From contig CM057830.1 in assembly GCA_030068075.1 (NCBI GenBank), positions 28,242,247 through 28,306,246 on the forward strand: a stretch of 64,000 bases of DNA, in the 5' to 3' direction. Below the pieces are notes generated by a model. That model was not told the origin of the DNA and ran no database searches. It saw nothing but the letters and a program-made list of their open reading frames with translations. This document shows, one piece after another, positions 24,360 through 36,572 of the stretch (position 1 is its first letter; each line of letters begins with the position of its first letter). The translations under genes and the position numbers were made by a program. The DNA is from Paguma larvata. Its lineage: Eukaryota > Chordata > Mammalia > Carnivora > Viverridae.

Positions 24360-25330
24360 CCAGTTTAGAATCACCTCCCCTCTTCATTACCTTTATATAA
24401 GTCTAAATTTCAGCCCTTCCTCTGGTTCCAGAGGTTTCCCACTTTACTATCAATGCAAATGCTCCTAATTCCTTGAAATCTACAACCTATATGATATTGT
24501 CCAGTCAGCCCTTTCCTCTTTCTGCCATCTTATTTTTTATTTTCTTGTACTAAATGTCAGTTCCCCTTATCTACAGATATTCCCATCTTTTCCCAAAATA
24601 GGAATAAGCTAATCTGTTCCTCCTTGAGCTCTCATTTCTTAACACATTCATTTACTCTTACTGTCTTCATTTTTTTATCTTGAAAAATGAAAAAAATCAT
24701 AACATTATAGAGAGAAAATACACCTTTTTTTCACACCAAGAATTATCAAGTATTCATATTTTTTATGTTAAATAATATTTCTACTGGAATGGACAGTTTG
24801 TTGTCTTAGAGACACTGGCAGAATTATTCTGGTTAAAAGTAAATATGTCATAGAAAAGCAACCAAGTTCTTTTCTGTAATTTGTTTGTCTCTTACTTTGA
24901 CCTCCAGGTCACTATTGTCTGAAATTTGGTTGTTCTGACTTTTGTTTTTTCCTTCCCAAGACCAGTTCATGAAATCCTGATGACTTATTCTTTCTCACAA
25001 TCTTTCCCAGGGGTGCTAGCCTTTCTCTGCCATTTTCACCATCAAAACCCAAACCTTATGGCATGCAGAAGCTATTTGAATAATTTTTTGTATTGGCCTT
25101 CAGAGTCTCCTATTGCTGATTCATTTTTTTATACTTCCAGATTTATCTTCCTGAAATACCTTAATGAGAATGTCTGTTGTTTTTTTTAAGTCAAATATAC
25201 ATAACATGTGCCCATATTCTTTAATCTGATCATTAAAATACTCCAAAAGGGAACTTCTTCCTGCTACTCTGGTGCAAGAGTCCTCTGAGGCCAGACTTAA
25301 ATTTCATCCTTCTCTGATGACACATTGTTC
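24360..25330 (+). mobile_element. Possible L2 fragments
   Basis: Pyrimidine-rich sequence with L2-like phrasing, for example 'TTATCTTCCTGAAATACC' near 25143 and 'TTAATCTGATCATTAAAATAC' near 25221. Very diverged and the edges are guesses. Confidence 0.35.
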
Positions 25331-27114
25331 TACTACATTCATTTCTGTCTCTTTGTTGTTGATCTTGCATATAATTAAATCTTTGTCATTCCTCTTTTAA
25401 TATCTACCCATCCTTAAGGCTAGTTGGCTTCCTCCACCTTGTTGACTTTCCTGATAGCTACACATCTTATTAATGTATGACTTAATGTGTACAACTGTAT
25501 GGTCCTGTCATATACTGTCACATAGAAACAATTCTCTTTCTTTCTGATCTCAATATTGGAGGAGACTGATTTTGCTGGTAAACATGACCTTAAAGTCTCC
25601 ATTCTTTCAGGTTTCCCAGTTAATACTCATAATTCCTTGGCTCCTATGTAGTTTTATATTTTCCCATCTAAACTTGCCATTGCTATCATACTTACTCAAA
25701 TGACTCAATATTTTGGATATTTGATTCTGTAATTGTGTAAAAACTGGGGTATACATTATTTCCTCTTTGTAAGACTGAAAGAAATCATCATTTCAACCAT
25801 TTATAATGTCTCAAAACATTGATGTTGGGAGATAACACAAAAGATTCAAGGAATCTTCAGTTGCAGAGTAGACCCCACCTTTCATTGTGATGGTGTGCTA
25901 AGGACCAAGAAATTCAAAATGTCTTCTTTATGGTCAGTCATCATAAGTTAACAGTAAACTTTAGAAATTGAGAAAAACCATCTACCTCTCTGGCATAGTC
26001 TAGAGCTTATATAGCTGTAAAAAAATGAGACCAGTGGGTATTTAAATAACTAAATTATATATTCATCAATAAAGAGTAGTAAGTTACTTCTAAGAAAGGT
26101 GCTACTTAACCACAGTTCCCTGCTAAGTGTTGATGTTCTTTGATGTTGTTTGGAATTTTATTGTGTGTTTCACATCACAATCCCAGGAATATGAGTTCCC
26201 ATGCAGCACTGGATCCTCATCACAAAGAATTGTTGCTATTTCTGCTGGCCATATCCCAGCTCGTTTAGTAATTTTTCTCCACTGAACCCTAATGAATAAT
26301 AAAGTGTGTTCTCTGTGCGCCTACATATCTCCACCCACCTATCTTCTGTTCCAAACCAAAAATATAAGCCTACATACACTTCTAAATATCTCATGGTGGA
26401 TTTTCTTTAGAATCCTATACCAGGATTATATGCTCCAGTGCCAAAAACAGCCTTTCTCCTAAAAGTAGTCAGAAAATCACTTTCTCTTTGTAAATTAATT
26501 TAGTATCACTATAAATATTGTTTATCACTTGAGATAAAATTATTCAAACACTGTGGGGTTTTATTGTTAAAATTATTCTTATTTTGAATACCTTAGTACT
26601 CAAAAAGAAAACAGTATGCTCTCTCCAACAAGTCAGGATATAAAATGGGAAGCAATTTACCATGAGTCAGGGAGTCTGAGTCACCTGTGTATGCAGAAAA
26701 TTGATAATTCTCGGTAGTTCAAAGATCTGAGCCACCTGTCAAGGACAGCATTGAGGGAGAAGCATTAGAAGCACTTGGTCTTTACAGAACAGAGTGAAGG
26801 AAGGAAATTAACACTATTTCTCTAAATAGCATTTAGGAATAGTAGAGAATTTACAAGTCCAGAAACTATTAAAAAACATCCTGGGGTAACCCCTGCAGGG
26901 ACAGAAAGCTTCCAGTTCACAGGATACTAATATTAGAACAAATTTCAAAAGAAATATAGATTCCTACAGCAGCATTGACCCTTTGTCATATAAGGTGTAC
27001 TGCCCTGCCCAATTACATACCTTTTGTTGCCTTACCAACAATAATTTAAACCGAGTTGTATTGAGTGATGAGAGGATTAAACTGATTACAAATATTTGTA
27101 ACACATTGTCATGC
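25331..27114. other. Unassigned non-coding DNA
   Basis: 1.8 kb with no recognised repeat or coding segment. Confidence 0.4.
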
Positions 27115-27127
27115 TAAAGGTAAGCAA

Positions 27128-27327
27128 GGGGCGCCTGGGTGGCTCAGTCAGTCAAGCATCTGACTTCGGCTCAGGTCATGATCTCATAGTTTGTGAGTTC
27201 AAGCCCCACGTCAGGCTCTGTGCTGACAGCTCAGATCCTAGAGCCTGCTTCAGATTCTGTCTCCCTCTCTCTCTTCCCCTCCCCCATTCATGCTCTGTCT
27301 AAAATAAAAAAAAAAAACACTTAAATT
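27128..27327 (+). mobile_element. SINEC
   Basis: Plus-strand SINE with near-consensus head GGGCGCCTGGGTGGCTCAG. Perfect 13-bp TSD TAAAGGTAAGCAA at 27115-27127 and 27328-27340. Confidence 0.95.
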
Positions 27328-27340
27328 TAAAGGTAAGCAA

Positions 27341-28765
27341 ATATCTGACTCTCAAGGAAAATAAGGATCAAAATAAGCCCATCAATCAGATTGTCCTTTA
27401 TACTCTTAGCTGTTCAGCAGAGAATAGATTGAAATGTGTGTGTTTATGGGAATGAACTCATTTTTTACATTATGGATGGTGTAGTTCTTGTTTCCTTGCA
27501 CTCTGACACTACTGAATTTTTTGGCCTAGGGGAGACATGCACCAGGCTAATAATTTCTTGTGGATGCCTTTATTTTCAAATATTATGCCATGCCAGTCCA
27601 GTTCAATCGCCAGCCTTGAAAAGTGGCAAGAAACCATTGTTCATTGCCTAGGCCCCTTTATAGTTTCTAACTAAGTATCAAAAGGCAGTGTTACACTAAT
27701 ACGTTTTTTAGAAACCCAAGATTATATTGGTAATTTTCTAATTTAACTTTACAGATGTTCTCAGCCCTTAATCTAGATACATAATATTAACACAGTAGAC
27801 CCAAATTCAGTTTTTGAAGGCAATTTCATTTTCTCTACCCCAGAGACATTAAATAATTAACACCTTCATGGGCACTAGAGATCTGACACTCTCTTCTTTG
27901 AAATTATTAATAGCCTAAGGCTTATATACCTCTGGGTGAAAAAATACCTGATTGAAACAGCACTAAGCAGCCCATTATTACAACCCAGGATCATTGTGTG
28001 GTCATAGTTCAGGAACATGTTGTCTTGGTTTCAGTGACTTGCCATACCCATCTGTGTCAAAAGGGTCCCTTCCAGGATTGTCCTCAAGTCAACATGATTG
28101 AAATTCTTGAAAATGCAAAAAAGTACAAAATGTATAGTCATTTATTCAGTTAATCAGTTAAGGCGGGCATTTTGTGATAAGAATGGATTATCAGGGAAGG
28201 TATGGATAGGTAGATAAAGAAAAAAGCTTGTAGTCAGCAAATGAAAAAAAAATGAAAGTTCAAGGTTTTAGCTACTTTAATGGAAAGTGTCATCATTTAT
28301 TTTCTCCTTTCAAACTGTATGCTCCATTATGTACAAGACAGTTAAAACCATCATATAAGAGAATGCCAGTCCCATCGTTCCCACCTAGGGTCAGAGAACA
28401 CAGGTCCTCAGTCCCTTAGATGGAAATGCTGTGAAGGGTTTTTAAGGTTTAAAAAATCCAGAAAGTGGTAGGGAAAGTGAAAAAAATTATTTAGACTAAA
28501 TGAATTTTTTATTGCCCCTGTGGGAGGGAGGCACAAATGTCTCAACTATTTTAATAAGATTTAAGATTCACTTAGAGAATCTTCATGATTCATCTGAATT
28601 TATTTTTTCTATCATAAAACCACTTATAATACTTTTCATCTCCAAAGAGGAGACTGAAATTATAATAAGGAGGATACAAGCATATAAATATAATGACTAG
28701 GAAACTTATTTTTAAAAGTTAACCATGGCATAGACTTCAGACAGTAAATGTTAGTCTTGGGTTGT
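27341..28765. other. Unassigned non-coding DNA
   Basis: 1.4 kb with no recognised repeat. Plus-strand frames at 27436-27651 and 28500-28700 lack any signature. Confidence 0.4.
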
Positions 28766-28780
28766 TATATATATATACAC

Positions 28781-28822
<42 letters not shown>

Positions 28823-28862
28823 ATATATATATATATATATATGTGTATAGATATATATATAG
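28766..28862. repeat. (TA)n array, self-complementary
   Basis: About 97 bp of alternating TA with a few ACAC/ATGTGT interruptions and a palindromic ACATGT near its middle (28815-28820). The array is largely its own reverse complement. The apparent 67-codon frame across it (28748-28951) is an artefact of the repeat. Confidence 0.95.
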
Positions 28863-29502
28863 TAAAGGTTTTCATTTTATGGCAATCACATATGTTGCTT
28901 AGCTGCAATCAAATTCATTTCTCAGCTTTCAAGATGGTCGATTACCTCTAAGTAATTGACAGTGTCTTATAAAGAGGCATTGTAAAATATTTTTAAAGTT
29001 GAGAAGTGAAAGTACTTTTTTTTCCTAGTTCAGTGAGTAGACTAAAAATATATTGGTTTTTAATTTTTTTGATGATGTCATTGGACCAGAAACACTGATT
29101 CATTAGCTGCTGCTGATTGCAGTGCCTGCAAAATGCCTCACTTCAACAGTCTGTCTCAGTGTATTTATTTACAAGTGGGGACTATGGTATGTAGATGAGA
29201 TGCTCTGACTGTCACTGATACTTGGTGAGAGATCTTGACAGAATATGGCCAATTCCTTCTGAACACAAGTTTGGCAGTGGATCCTCCTGGTCATGGAAAC
29301 TTCTTGTTTACCCAGGATCATCAAGAGGAATATTTTTGATTCTTTCAAAAGACTGCCAAAAATGAATGACCCCATCCATCCTCAAAATTTCTGTATTAAA
29401 TACATAAAACAAAAAAGGTGAGTAGTCTTTGACATAGAAAACATTGGAAGTTATTCTAACTCTAGAAAACTTACAAGATAATTAAATATATTTTTTTATA
29501 GG
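28863..29502. other. Unassigned non-coding DNA
   Basis: No recognised repeat; a 68-codon minus-strand frame (29169-29375) is not recognisable. Confidence 0.4.
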
Positions 29503-29514
29503 CTGGACCTTTTT

Positions 29515-29710
29515 AAGTTTATTGATCTATTTAGAGAGAGGGAGAGAGAAAGAGAGAGTACAAGCAGGGGAGGGGCAGAGAGAATCCCAAGCAGGCTCTA
29601 TGATGCCTGCATGGAGCCTGATGCACGGCTCAGTCTGACAAACCGTGAGATCATTACTGGAACCAAAACCAAGAGTCAGACATTTAACCACCCGATCCAC
29701 CCAGGTGCCC
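29515..29710 (-). mobile_element. SINEC
   Basis: Minus-strand SINE with (GA)n near 29533-29560 and head complement CACCCAGGTGCCC. TSD CTGGACCTTTTT / CTGGACTTTTTT (29503-29514 and 29711-29722), one mismatch. Confidence 0.93.
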
Positions 29711-29722
29711 CTGGACTTTTTT

Positions 29723-30047
29723 ATATTTCTATTTTTCCAAATTATGTAATATTTTTACTATTAGTTCAGATCCTCCTCAAAAGAAAGCTTCCCAAATGTG
29801 GCATAGCAGCATTGGGCATGTAAATAAGCAGAAAAGAACTGTGCCTAGGCTGGACATGTGTCGTCTTAATTATCAGACCATCCCATCTCCTCAAGTTCTT
29901 TGAATACCCATTAAAACAAAGATCACTCAGGAACAGAGTGAAGCCAGCATTTGGCAGTGAGTACACTAAATAAAATATGGACCAGAACAGAAATGCTAAG
30001 TTATATTGCTTTTATCTATATTCTTCCTTCCATTATTCTCTCTAGTT
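29723..30047. other. Unassigned spacer between two SINEs
   Basis: No recognised element. Confidence 0.4.
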
Positions 30048-30056
30048 CTTCTGACC

Positions 30057-30265
30057 CATTTTTTTTTATTAAGTTTTATTTATTGAGAGAGGGAGAGAGA
30101 AGATATGTGTGCGCAAGAGCAGGGGAAGGGGAAGGGGCAGAGAGAGGGAATCTCAAGCAGGATCTGTGCTGTCAGCACGGCACCCGGCCTCACAAACCAT
30201 GAGATCATGACCTGAGTGAAATCAAGAGTCAGACACTTAACTGACTGGACCACTCAGGTGCCTCA
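30057..30265 (-). mobile_element. SINEC
   Basis: Minus-strand SINE, poly-T side at 30059 and head complement CACTCAGGTGCC near 30252. Nine-base TSD CTTCTGACC at 30048-30056 and 30266-30274. Confidence 0.93.
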
Positions 30266-30534
30266 CTTCTGACCTGTTCTTCTCTCCTGCCTACTGTATC
30301 TCACATCTACAACCAGTATCCTTTTCAACTTCTCCTTTCCCCTGAACACTGTTTCTCAATTTTGCTATTTCTCATATTATGCCCAATTCTTAACCCATAT
30401 TCTTGTTCCTTGTCTACCTGTCTGCACAAGACAAGGATGACTGACTGCACTCTGGTTGTTCTGTTTTCAATTTTCCATTTCCGAGAATTCTCAGCTCTGA
30501 TCTACCCTCTGAAACAGGGAGGCCGCCTAGAGTC

Positions 30535-30715
30535 TTGGTATGCCAAGTACGGTCTGAGGACCAACAGCATTGGCATCCCCTGGGAGCATGTTAGGCGTGC
30601 AGAATCTTAGTCCTCGCCCCAGAACTGTAGAATCAGAATCGGCTTTTATGTGTTCTAACAAGATTCTCAAGGTGGTTCTGCATAGACAGAGCATGAGAAA
30701 CACTGAGCTAATCCA
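30535..30715. mobile_element. MER5A-like hAT-Charlie relic
   Basis: 'AAGTACGGTCTGAGGACCAAC', 'GGCATCCCCTGGGAGCATGTT', 'GTAGAATCAGAATCGG' and a terminal 'TGAGAAACACTG' follow the MER5A consensus order closely. One of the better preserved DNA-transposon relics here. Confidence 0.75.
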
Positions 30716-33168
30716 CTGATCCCCAAACTTATTCTTTTAAGTTTTAATTTTAGTTCCAGTTATTTAACATACAGTGCTATATTAGTTTCAGGTGTACAGT
30801 GTAGTGATTCAGCACTTCCATACAGCACTTGATGCTCATCACAAGTGTACTTCCTAATCCTCATCACCTATTTCACCCATGCTCCCACCTCCCTTCCCTC
30901 TGGTCAGCATCAGTTTGTTCTCTATAATTAAGGGTCTGTCTATTAATTTGTCTCTTAGTTTTTTTTTTCTTAAATTCAATATATAAGTGCAATTATATGG
31001 CATTTGTCTTTCTCTGACTAATTTGTTTTGCTTAGCATTATACTCTCGAGCTCCATCCATATCATTACAAATGGCAAGAGTTCATTATTTTTATGGCTGA
31101 ATACTATTCTGCTATAAACAAAAACATGCACATATATAGATATCATTTCTTCTTTATCCATTCATCAGTTGATGGACACTTGGGCTGCTCCCATGTCTCA
31201 GCTATTATAAAAAATGATGCTATAAACATTTGGGTGCACATATCCTTTTGAATTAGTATTTTTATATTCTTGGGGTAAATACCTAGTAGTATGATTGCTG
31301 GATATAGGGTATTTCTATTTTTAACATTTTGAGGAACCTCCATACTGTTTTCTAGAGTGGCTGCCTCAGTTAGCATTCTCACAAACAGTGCAACAAGGTT
31401 CCTGTTTCTCCACATCCTCTCTAACACCCGTTGTTTCTTGTGTTGTTCTTTTTAGCCATTTTGAAAGGTGTGAGCAGATATCCCATTGTAGTTTTGATTT
31501 ATATTTTCCTGATGATGAGTGACATTGAGCATCTTTTCCTGTGACTATTGGCCATCTGTATATCTTCTTTGGGAAAATATGTTTGTGTCTTCTACCCATT
31601 TTTTAATCGGATTATTTATTTTTGGGGTTTTGAGTTTTATAAGCTCTTTATATATTTTTGGTACTAACCCTTTATCAGATATGTCATTTGCCGATATCTT
31701 CTCTCATTTCATAGGTTGCCTTTTAGTTTTGTTGATTGTTTCCCTCACCATACAGAAAGTTTTATTTTGATGTAGTCTCAGTAGTTTATTCTTGCTTTTG
31801 CTTTTGTTTCCCTTGCCTCAGGAGATATATCTAGAAAGAAGTTACTGCCTGTGTTCTCTTCTAGGATATTTATGGTGTCAGATTTCACATTTAGTTCATT
31901 TATCCATTTTGAACTTATTTTGTGTATGGTGTAACGAAGTGGTCTAGTTTCTTTCTTTGCATGTTGCTATCCAGTTTTCTAAACACCATTTGTTGAAGAG
32001 ACTTTTTCCACTGGATATTCTTTCCTGCTTTGTTGAAGATTAATTGACCATGTAATTGGGTTCAGCTCTGGATTTTCTCTTCTGATCTATTGATCTGTGT
32101 GTCTGTTTTTCTGCCAGTACAGCTTTGATTAGTACAGCCTTGTAATATAACTTAAAGTCCAGAATTGTGATGCCCCCAGCTTTGCTTTTGTTTTTCCAAG
32201 ACTGCTTTGGCTATTCAGAGTCTTTTGTGATTCCATAGAAATTTTGTTTGTTCTTGTTCTGTGAACAATACTCTTGGCATTTTGATATGGATTGAATTAA
32301 ATGTGTAGATTTGAGTAGAATGGACATTTTAATAATATCTGTTCTCCCAATCCACAAGTGTGGAATATCTTTCCCTGTGTGTCATCTTCATTTTCTTTCA
32401 TCTGTCCTTCATAGTTTTCAGAGTATAAATCTTTTACCTCTTTGGTTAAGTTTATTCCTAAGTATCTTACTATTTTTGGTGCAATTGTAAATGGGATTGT
32501 TTCTTGATTTCTCTTCCTGCTACTTCATTATTAGTGTATAGAAATGCAACCGAGTTATCTACATCGATTTTATATACTGAGACTTTACTGAATCATTTAT
32601 TGGTTTTGTAGGTTTTTGCTGGAATCTTTAGGGTTTTCTATATATGGTATCATGTCATCTGCAAATAGTGAGAGTTTTACTTCTTCCTTACTGATTAGAA
32701 TGCCTTTTATTTCTTTTTCTTGTCTGATTGCCACGACTAGGACTTCCAGTAATAAAAGTGGTGAGAGTGGACATCCTTGTTCCTGATCTTAGAGGAAAAA
32801 CTTTCAGTTTTTCACTGTTGAGTATCATTTTAGGTGTGGGTTTTTCATATGTGACCTTTATTATGTTGAGCTATGTTTTCTCTGAAGCTACCTTGTTGAG
32901 GATTTTTATCATGAATGGATGTTTTACTTTGCAAATGCTTTTTTTGCATCTATTGAATTGATCATATATCTTTATCCTTCCTCTTATGATGTTATGTATC
33001 ATGTTGATTTACTTGCTAATATTGAACCACCCTTATGTCCTAGGAATAAATCCCATTTGATTGTGGTAAATGGTTTTTTAATGTATTGTTGGATTTGGTT
33101 TGCTAATATTTTATTCAAGATTTTATATCTGTGTTCACCAGAGATATTGGTCTGTTTCTTTTTTTCTT

Positions 33169-33172
<4 letters not shown>

Positions 33173-33205
<33 letters not shown>
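33173..33205. repeat. (TG)n microsatellite inside L1
   Basis: About 16 uninterrupted TG units within ORF2-derived sequence. Confidence 0.95.
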
Positions 33206-33206
<1 letters not shown>

Positions 33207-34319
33207 GTCTTTAACTGGTTTTAGTATCAGGATAAAGCTGGCCTCATAGAATAAATTTGGAAGTTTTCCTTCCTCTTCTATTCCTTGGAATAGCTTGAGA
33301 AGAATAGGTATTAACTCTTATTTAAATGCTCGGTAGAGTTCACCTCTGAAGCCATCAGGTCCTTGACTTCTGTTTGGAGTTTTTGATAATGGATTCAATT
33401 TCATTGCTAGTAATTGGTCAGTTCAAATTTTCTATTTTTTCCTGATTCAATTTTGGGAGGTTATTGTTTCTAGGAATTTATCCATTCCTTGTAGGTTGTC
33501 CAATTTGTTGGCATATAGTTTTTCATAATATTCTCTTATAATCCTTTGTATTTCTGTCATGCTGGTTATTTCTCCTCTTTCATTTCTGGCTTTATTTGAG
33601 TCCTCTCTTTTTTGTTTTTTGATGAGTCTGGCTAAAGGTTTATCCATTTTGTTGATCTTTGCAAAGAACCGGCTTCTAGTTCCATTGATGTATTACTTTT
33701 TTTTAGTTTCTATTTCATTTATTTCTGCTCTGATTTTTATTATTTCCTTTTTTTCTGCTGGTTTTAGGCTTTGCTTTTTTTCTAGCTCCTTTAGGTGTAA
33801 AGTTAGGTTGTTTATTTGGTATTTTTCTTGCTTACTGATATAGACCTGTACTGTTATAAATATCCCTCTTAGAACAGATTTCGCTGTATACCAAAGATTT
33901 TGGACCATTGTGTTTTCATTTTCATTTGTCTACATGTATTTTTTTGATTTTCTCTTTGATTTCTTGGTTGACTCATTTAGTATTTAGTAACATTTATTTA
34001 CTAGTAGGATTTATTTAGTAGAAGTAGCATTTATTTTTCCTCCATGTATTTGTATTTTTTCTAGATATTTTTTTTCCTTGGAGTTGATTTCTAGTTTCAT
34101 AGCATTGTGGTTGGAAACAGTCCATGGTATGACTTCAATCTTTTTGAATTTGTTGAGACTTGTTTTGTGGCCGCCATGTGATCTATTCTGGAGAATGACC
34201 CATGTGCACTTGAAAAAAATATGTATTCCACTGTTTTAGTGTGGAATGTTTTGAATGTATCGTTTATATCCATCTGCTCCAATGTGTCATTCAAAACCAT
34301 TGCTGCCTTGTCATTTTCT

Positions 34320-34608
34320 TTTTTTTTAATTTTATAATAGTTTATTTTCAAATTGGTTTACATATAACGCCCAGTGTTCATCCCAACATGTGCCCTTTTT
34401 TAATGCCCATCACCCCCTCTTCCCCCTCCCTCATCCCCCTCACCCTCAGTTTTTTCTTAGTCTTTGAGAGTCTCTTATGTTTTATCTCCCTCCCTCTCTG
34501 TGTCTTTTTTTCCTTTCCCCTCTTCCCCTCCCCCTGGTTTTTGCTTAGTCTCACAAAGTCCACCTATTCGTGGAAACATATGGTATCTGTCTTTTTCTGA
34601 CTGACTTA
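34320..34608 (-). mobile_element. Nested L1 3' UTR insertion
   Basis: A separate, younger L1 3' end in antisense, starting with poly-T and AATTTTATAATAGTTTATTT and continuing through 'CAGTGTTCATCCCAACATGTG' and the CT-rich 3' UTR to 'TGTCTTTTTCTGACTGACTT'. It interrupts the parent L1, whose sequence resumes as TTTCTGTTAGGATGATC. The TSD is short (about 5-7 bp, ATTTTCT / ATTTCT). Confidence 0.8.
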
Positions 34609-36203
34609 TTTCTGTTAGGATGATCTATCCATTGATTTATGTGGGGGTGTTAAAGTCCCTACTATTATTGTATTTCTATTGATTACTTCCTTTAGTTTGT
34701 TTTTAGCTGCTTTATGTATTTGGGTGCTTCCATGTAGGGTGCATAAATATTTATAATTGTTATATCTTCTTGTTGGATTTTTCCCTTTCTGATTATGTAG
34801 AGTCCTTCTGTGTCTCTTATTACAGTTTTTTCTTTTAAAATCTATTTTGTCTAACAGAAGTATTGCTGCCCTGGTTTTATTCTCACTTGCATTTGAATGG
34901 TAAATGTTTTCCCATCACCTCACTTTGCATATGCAGGTGTCTTTAGGTCTGAAGTGAGTTTCTTGTAGGCAGCATATAGATGGGTCTTGTGTTTTATCCA
35001 TTCTGTTACCCTGTGTCTTTTGATCGGAGCATTTAGTCCATTTACATTCAAAGTAATTATTGATAGGTATGTACTTATTGCCATTTTGTTACTTGTTTTC
35101 TGGTTGTTTTGTAGTTCTTCTCTACAAAGAAATAGAGTTCCTTTCTTCTCTTTCTCTCTTCTCTTGTGGTTTAATGACTTTCTTTAGTGATGTACTTAGA
35201 TTCCTTTCTCTGAATATTTTGCATATTTATTACTGGTTTTTGATTTGTGGTTACCATTTGGTTTATATATAACATCTTATGCATATCCCATTCTGTATGA
35301 AGTTGACAGTTGCTTAAATATGAACCCTATCTAAAAGCATTAAATTTTCATTCCCCAGCCCCACAACATATTAGGTATATAGTGTCCTACTTTACATCTT
35401 TTTGTGACTCCCTTGACTGATTTTTATAGATACATATGACTTTACTACTTCTGTGGTTCCTAATTTCCTTCTTCTTACGGTCTTTCCTTTCCACTCAAAG
35501 AGTCTGCTTTAACATTTCTTGTAAGGCTCATTTAGTGCTGATAAATTCCTTTAAGTTTTCTTTGTCTGGGAAACTCATTATCTCTCCTCTATTCTAAATG
35601 GTAGCCTTGCTGGATAGATGGTTAGAGTGTTCTTGGTTGCAGGGTTTTTTTCAATGCTTTCAGTATATCCTGTCACTCCCTTCTGGCCTGTGAAGTTTCT
35701 GCTACATGATCAGCCGATAGCCTTATGAAGTTTCTCATGTATGTAACTACTTTCTTTTCTCTTATGGCTTTTAAAGTTCTCTCTTTACTACTATATTTTA
35801 CCATTATAATTTTTTACAAGGTGGATTATTTTTGTTACTTTTAATTCTTTTAATTTCATTTTAATTATTATTCATCTTGGTGTGGACCCCCTTGGGTTGA
35901 TTTTGTTGGGGGCTCTCTGTGCCTCCTGGATCTGTATTTCTGTTTTCTTCCAAAGATTAGGGAAGTTTTTAGCTATTATTTCTTCATATATATTTTTCTT
36001 CTCCCTTTTCTATCTCTTCCTCTTCTGAGATTGCTATAATGCACATGTAACTTACTACATTTGCTGATGTTGCTGAATTCCCTATGTGTATTTTCATTTA
36101 TTATTCTTTTTTCTCTGTACTATTAAACTTTATTGCTTTCAGTTACTCTGTCCTCCAGGTCACTGATGTACTCTTCTGTTTCCTCAAGTCTACTATTTAT
36201 TCC

Positions 36204-36440
36204 CTATAGTGTATGTTTAATTTTAGTTATTGAGTTCTTCATCTCTGATTCATTCTTTTTTATGTTTTCAATCTCTTTATTGAGGGTCTGAAATCCTCTT
36301 TTATCAAGTCCAATGAATATTTTTATGATCATTACTTTAAATTCTCCATCAGGCATATAACTTATCTCCATTTCATTTAGCTCTCTTGTTATGATTTTGT
36401 CCTGTTCTTTCATTTGGGGCATATTCCGCTGTCTCTTCAT
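36204..36440 (-). pseudogene. L1 ORF1 N-terminal relic
   Basis: 78-residue open segment starting at the ORF1 ATG (complement of 36438-36440), with MKRQRN near the N terminus and a lysine/glutamate-rich stretch (NKEIENIKKNESEMKNSITK) typical of the ORF1 coiled-coil. ORF1p is the RNA-binding trimer that coats L1 RNA. The frame ends early compared with a normal ORF1 of over 300 residues, so this is a broken copy. Confidence 0.75.
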
Positions 36441-36543
36441 TTTGCTAACTCTCTGTGTCTGTTCCTATGCATTAAGAAAGTCACCTACATCTTGTGCTCT
36501 TGAAAGTAGCGGCCTTTTGAAAAAAGATCCTTCTTGGGAAAAC

Positions 36544-36572
36544 CAAAAACAAAACAAACAAACAAACAAACA
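36544..36572. repeat. (AAAC)n simple repeat
   Basis: Six to seven AAAC-type units within the 5' UTR of the minus-strand L1. Confidence 0.9.

Larger units (their letters stand above)
31000..35200 (-). pseudogene. L1 ORF2 (endonuclease-RT) relic
   Basis: Broken ORF2 of the large L1. ORF2 normally encodes the endonuclease and reverse transcriptase for target-primed insertion. Recognisable blocks: the RT FADD catalytic motif, coded by the complement of 32654-32665; the linker segment at 33447-33647 with [20 protein letters not shown]; the block at 33693-33908 with EIIKIRAEINEIETKKK; and the C-terminal piece at 31143-31427 with QPKCPSTDEWIKKK. These lie in separate frames with stops between them, and a second L1 insertion interrupts the element. 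Limits are approximate. Confidence 0.8.

Noticed and set aside
28748..28951. Frames rich in Y-I dipeptides (also 40707-41117, 58166-58488)
   Set aside because: Translations of TA/GT microsatellites.
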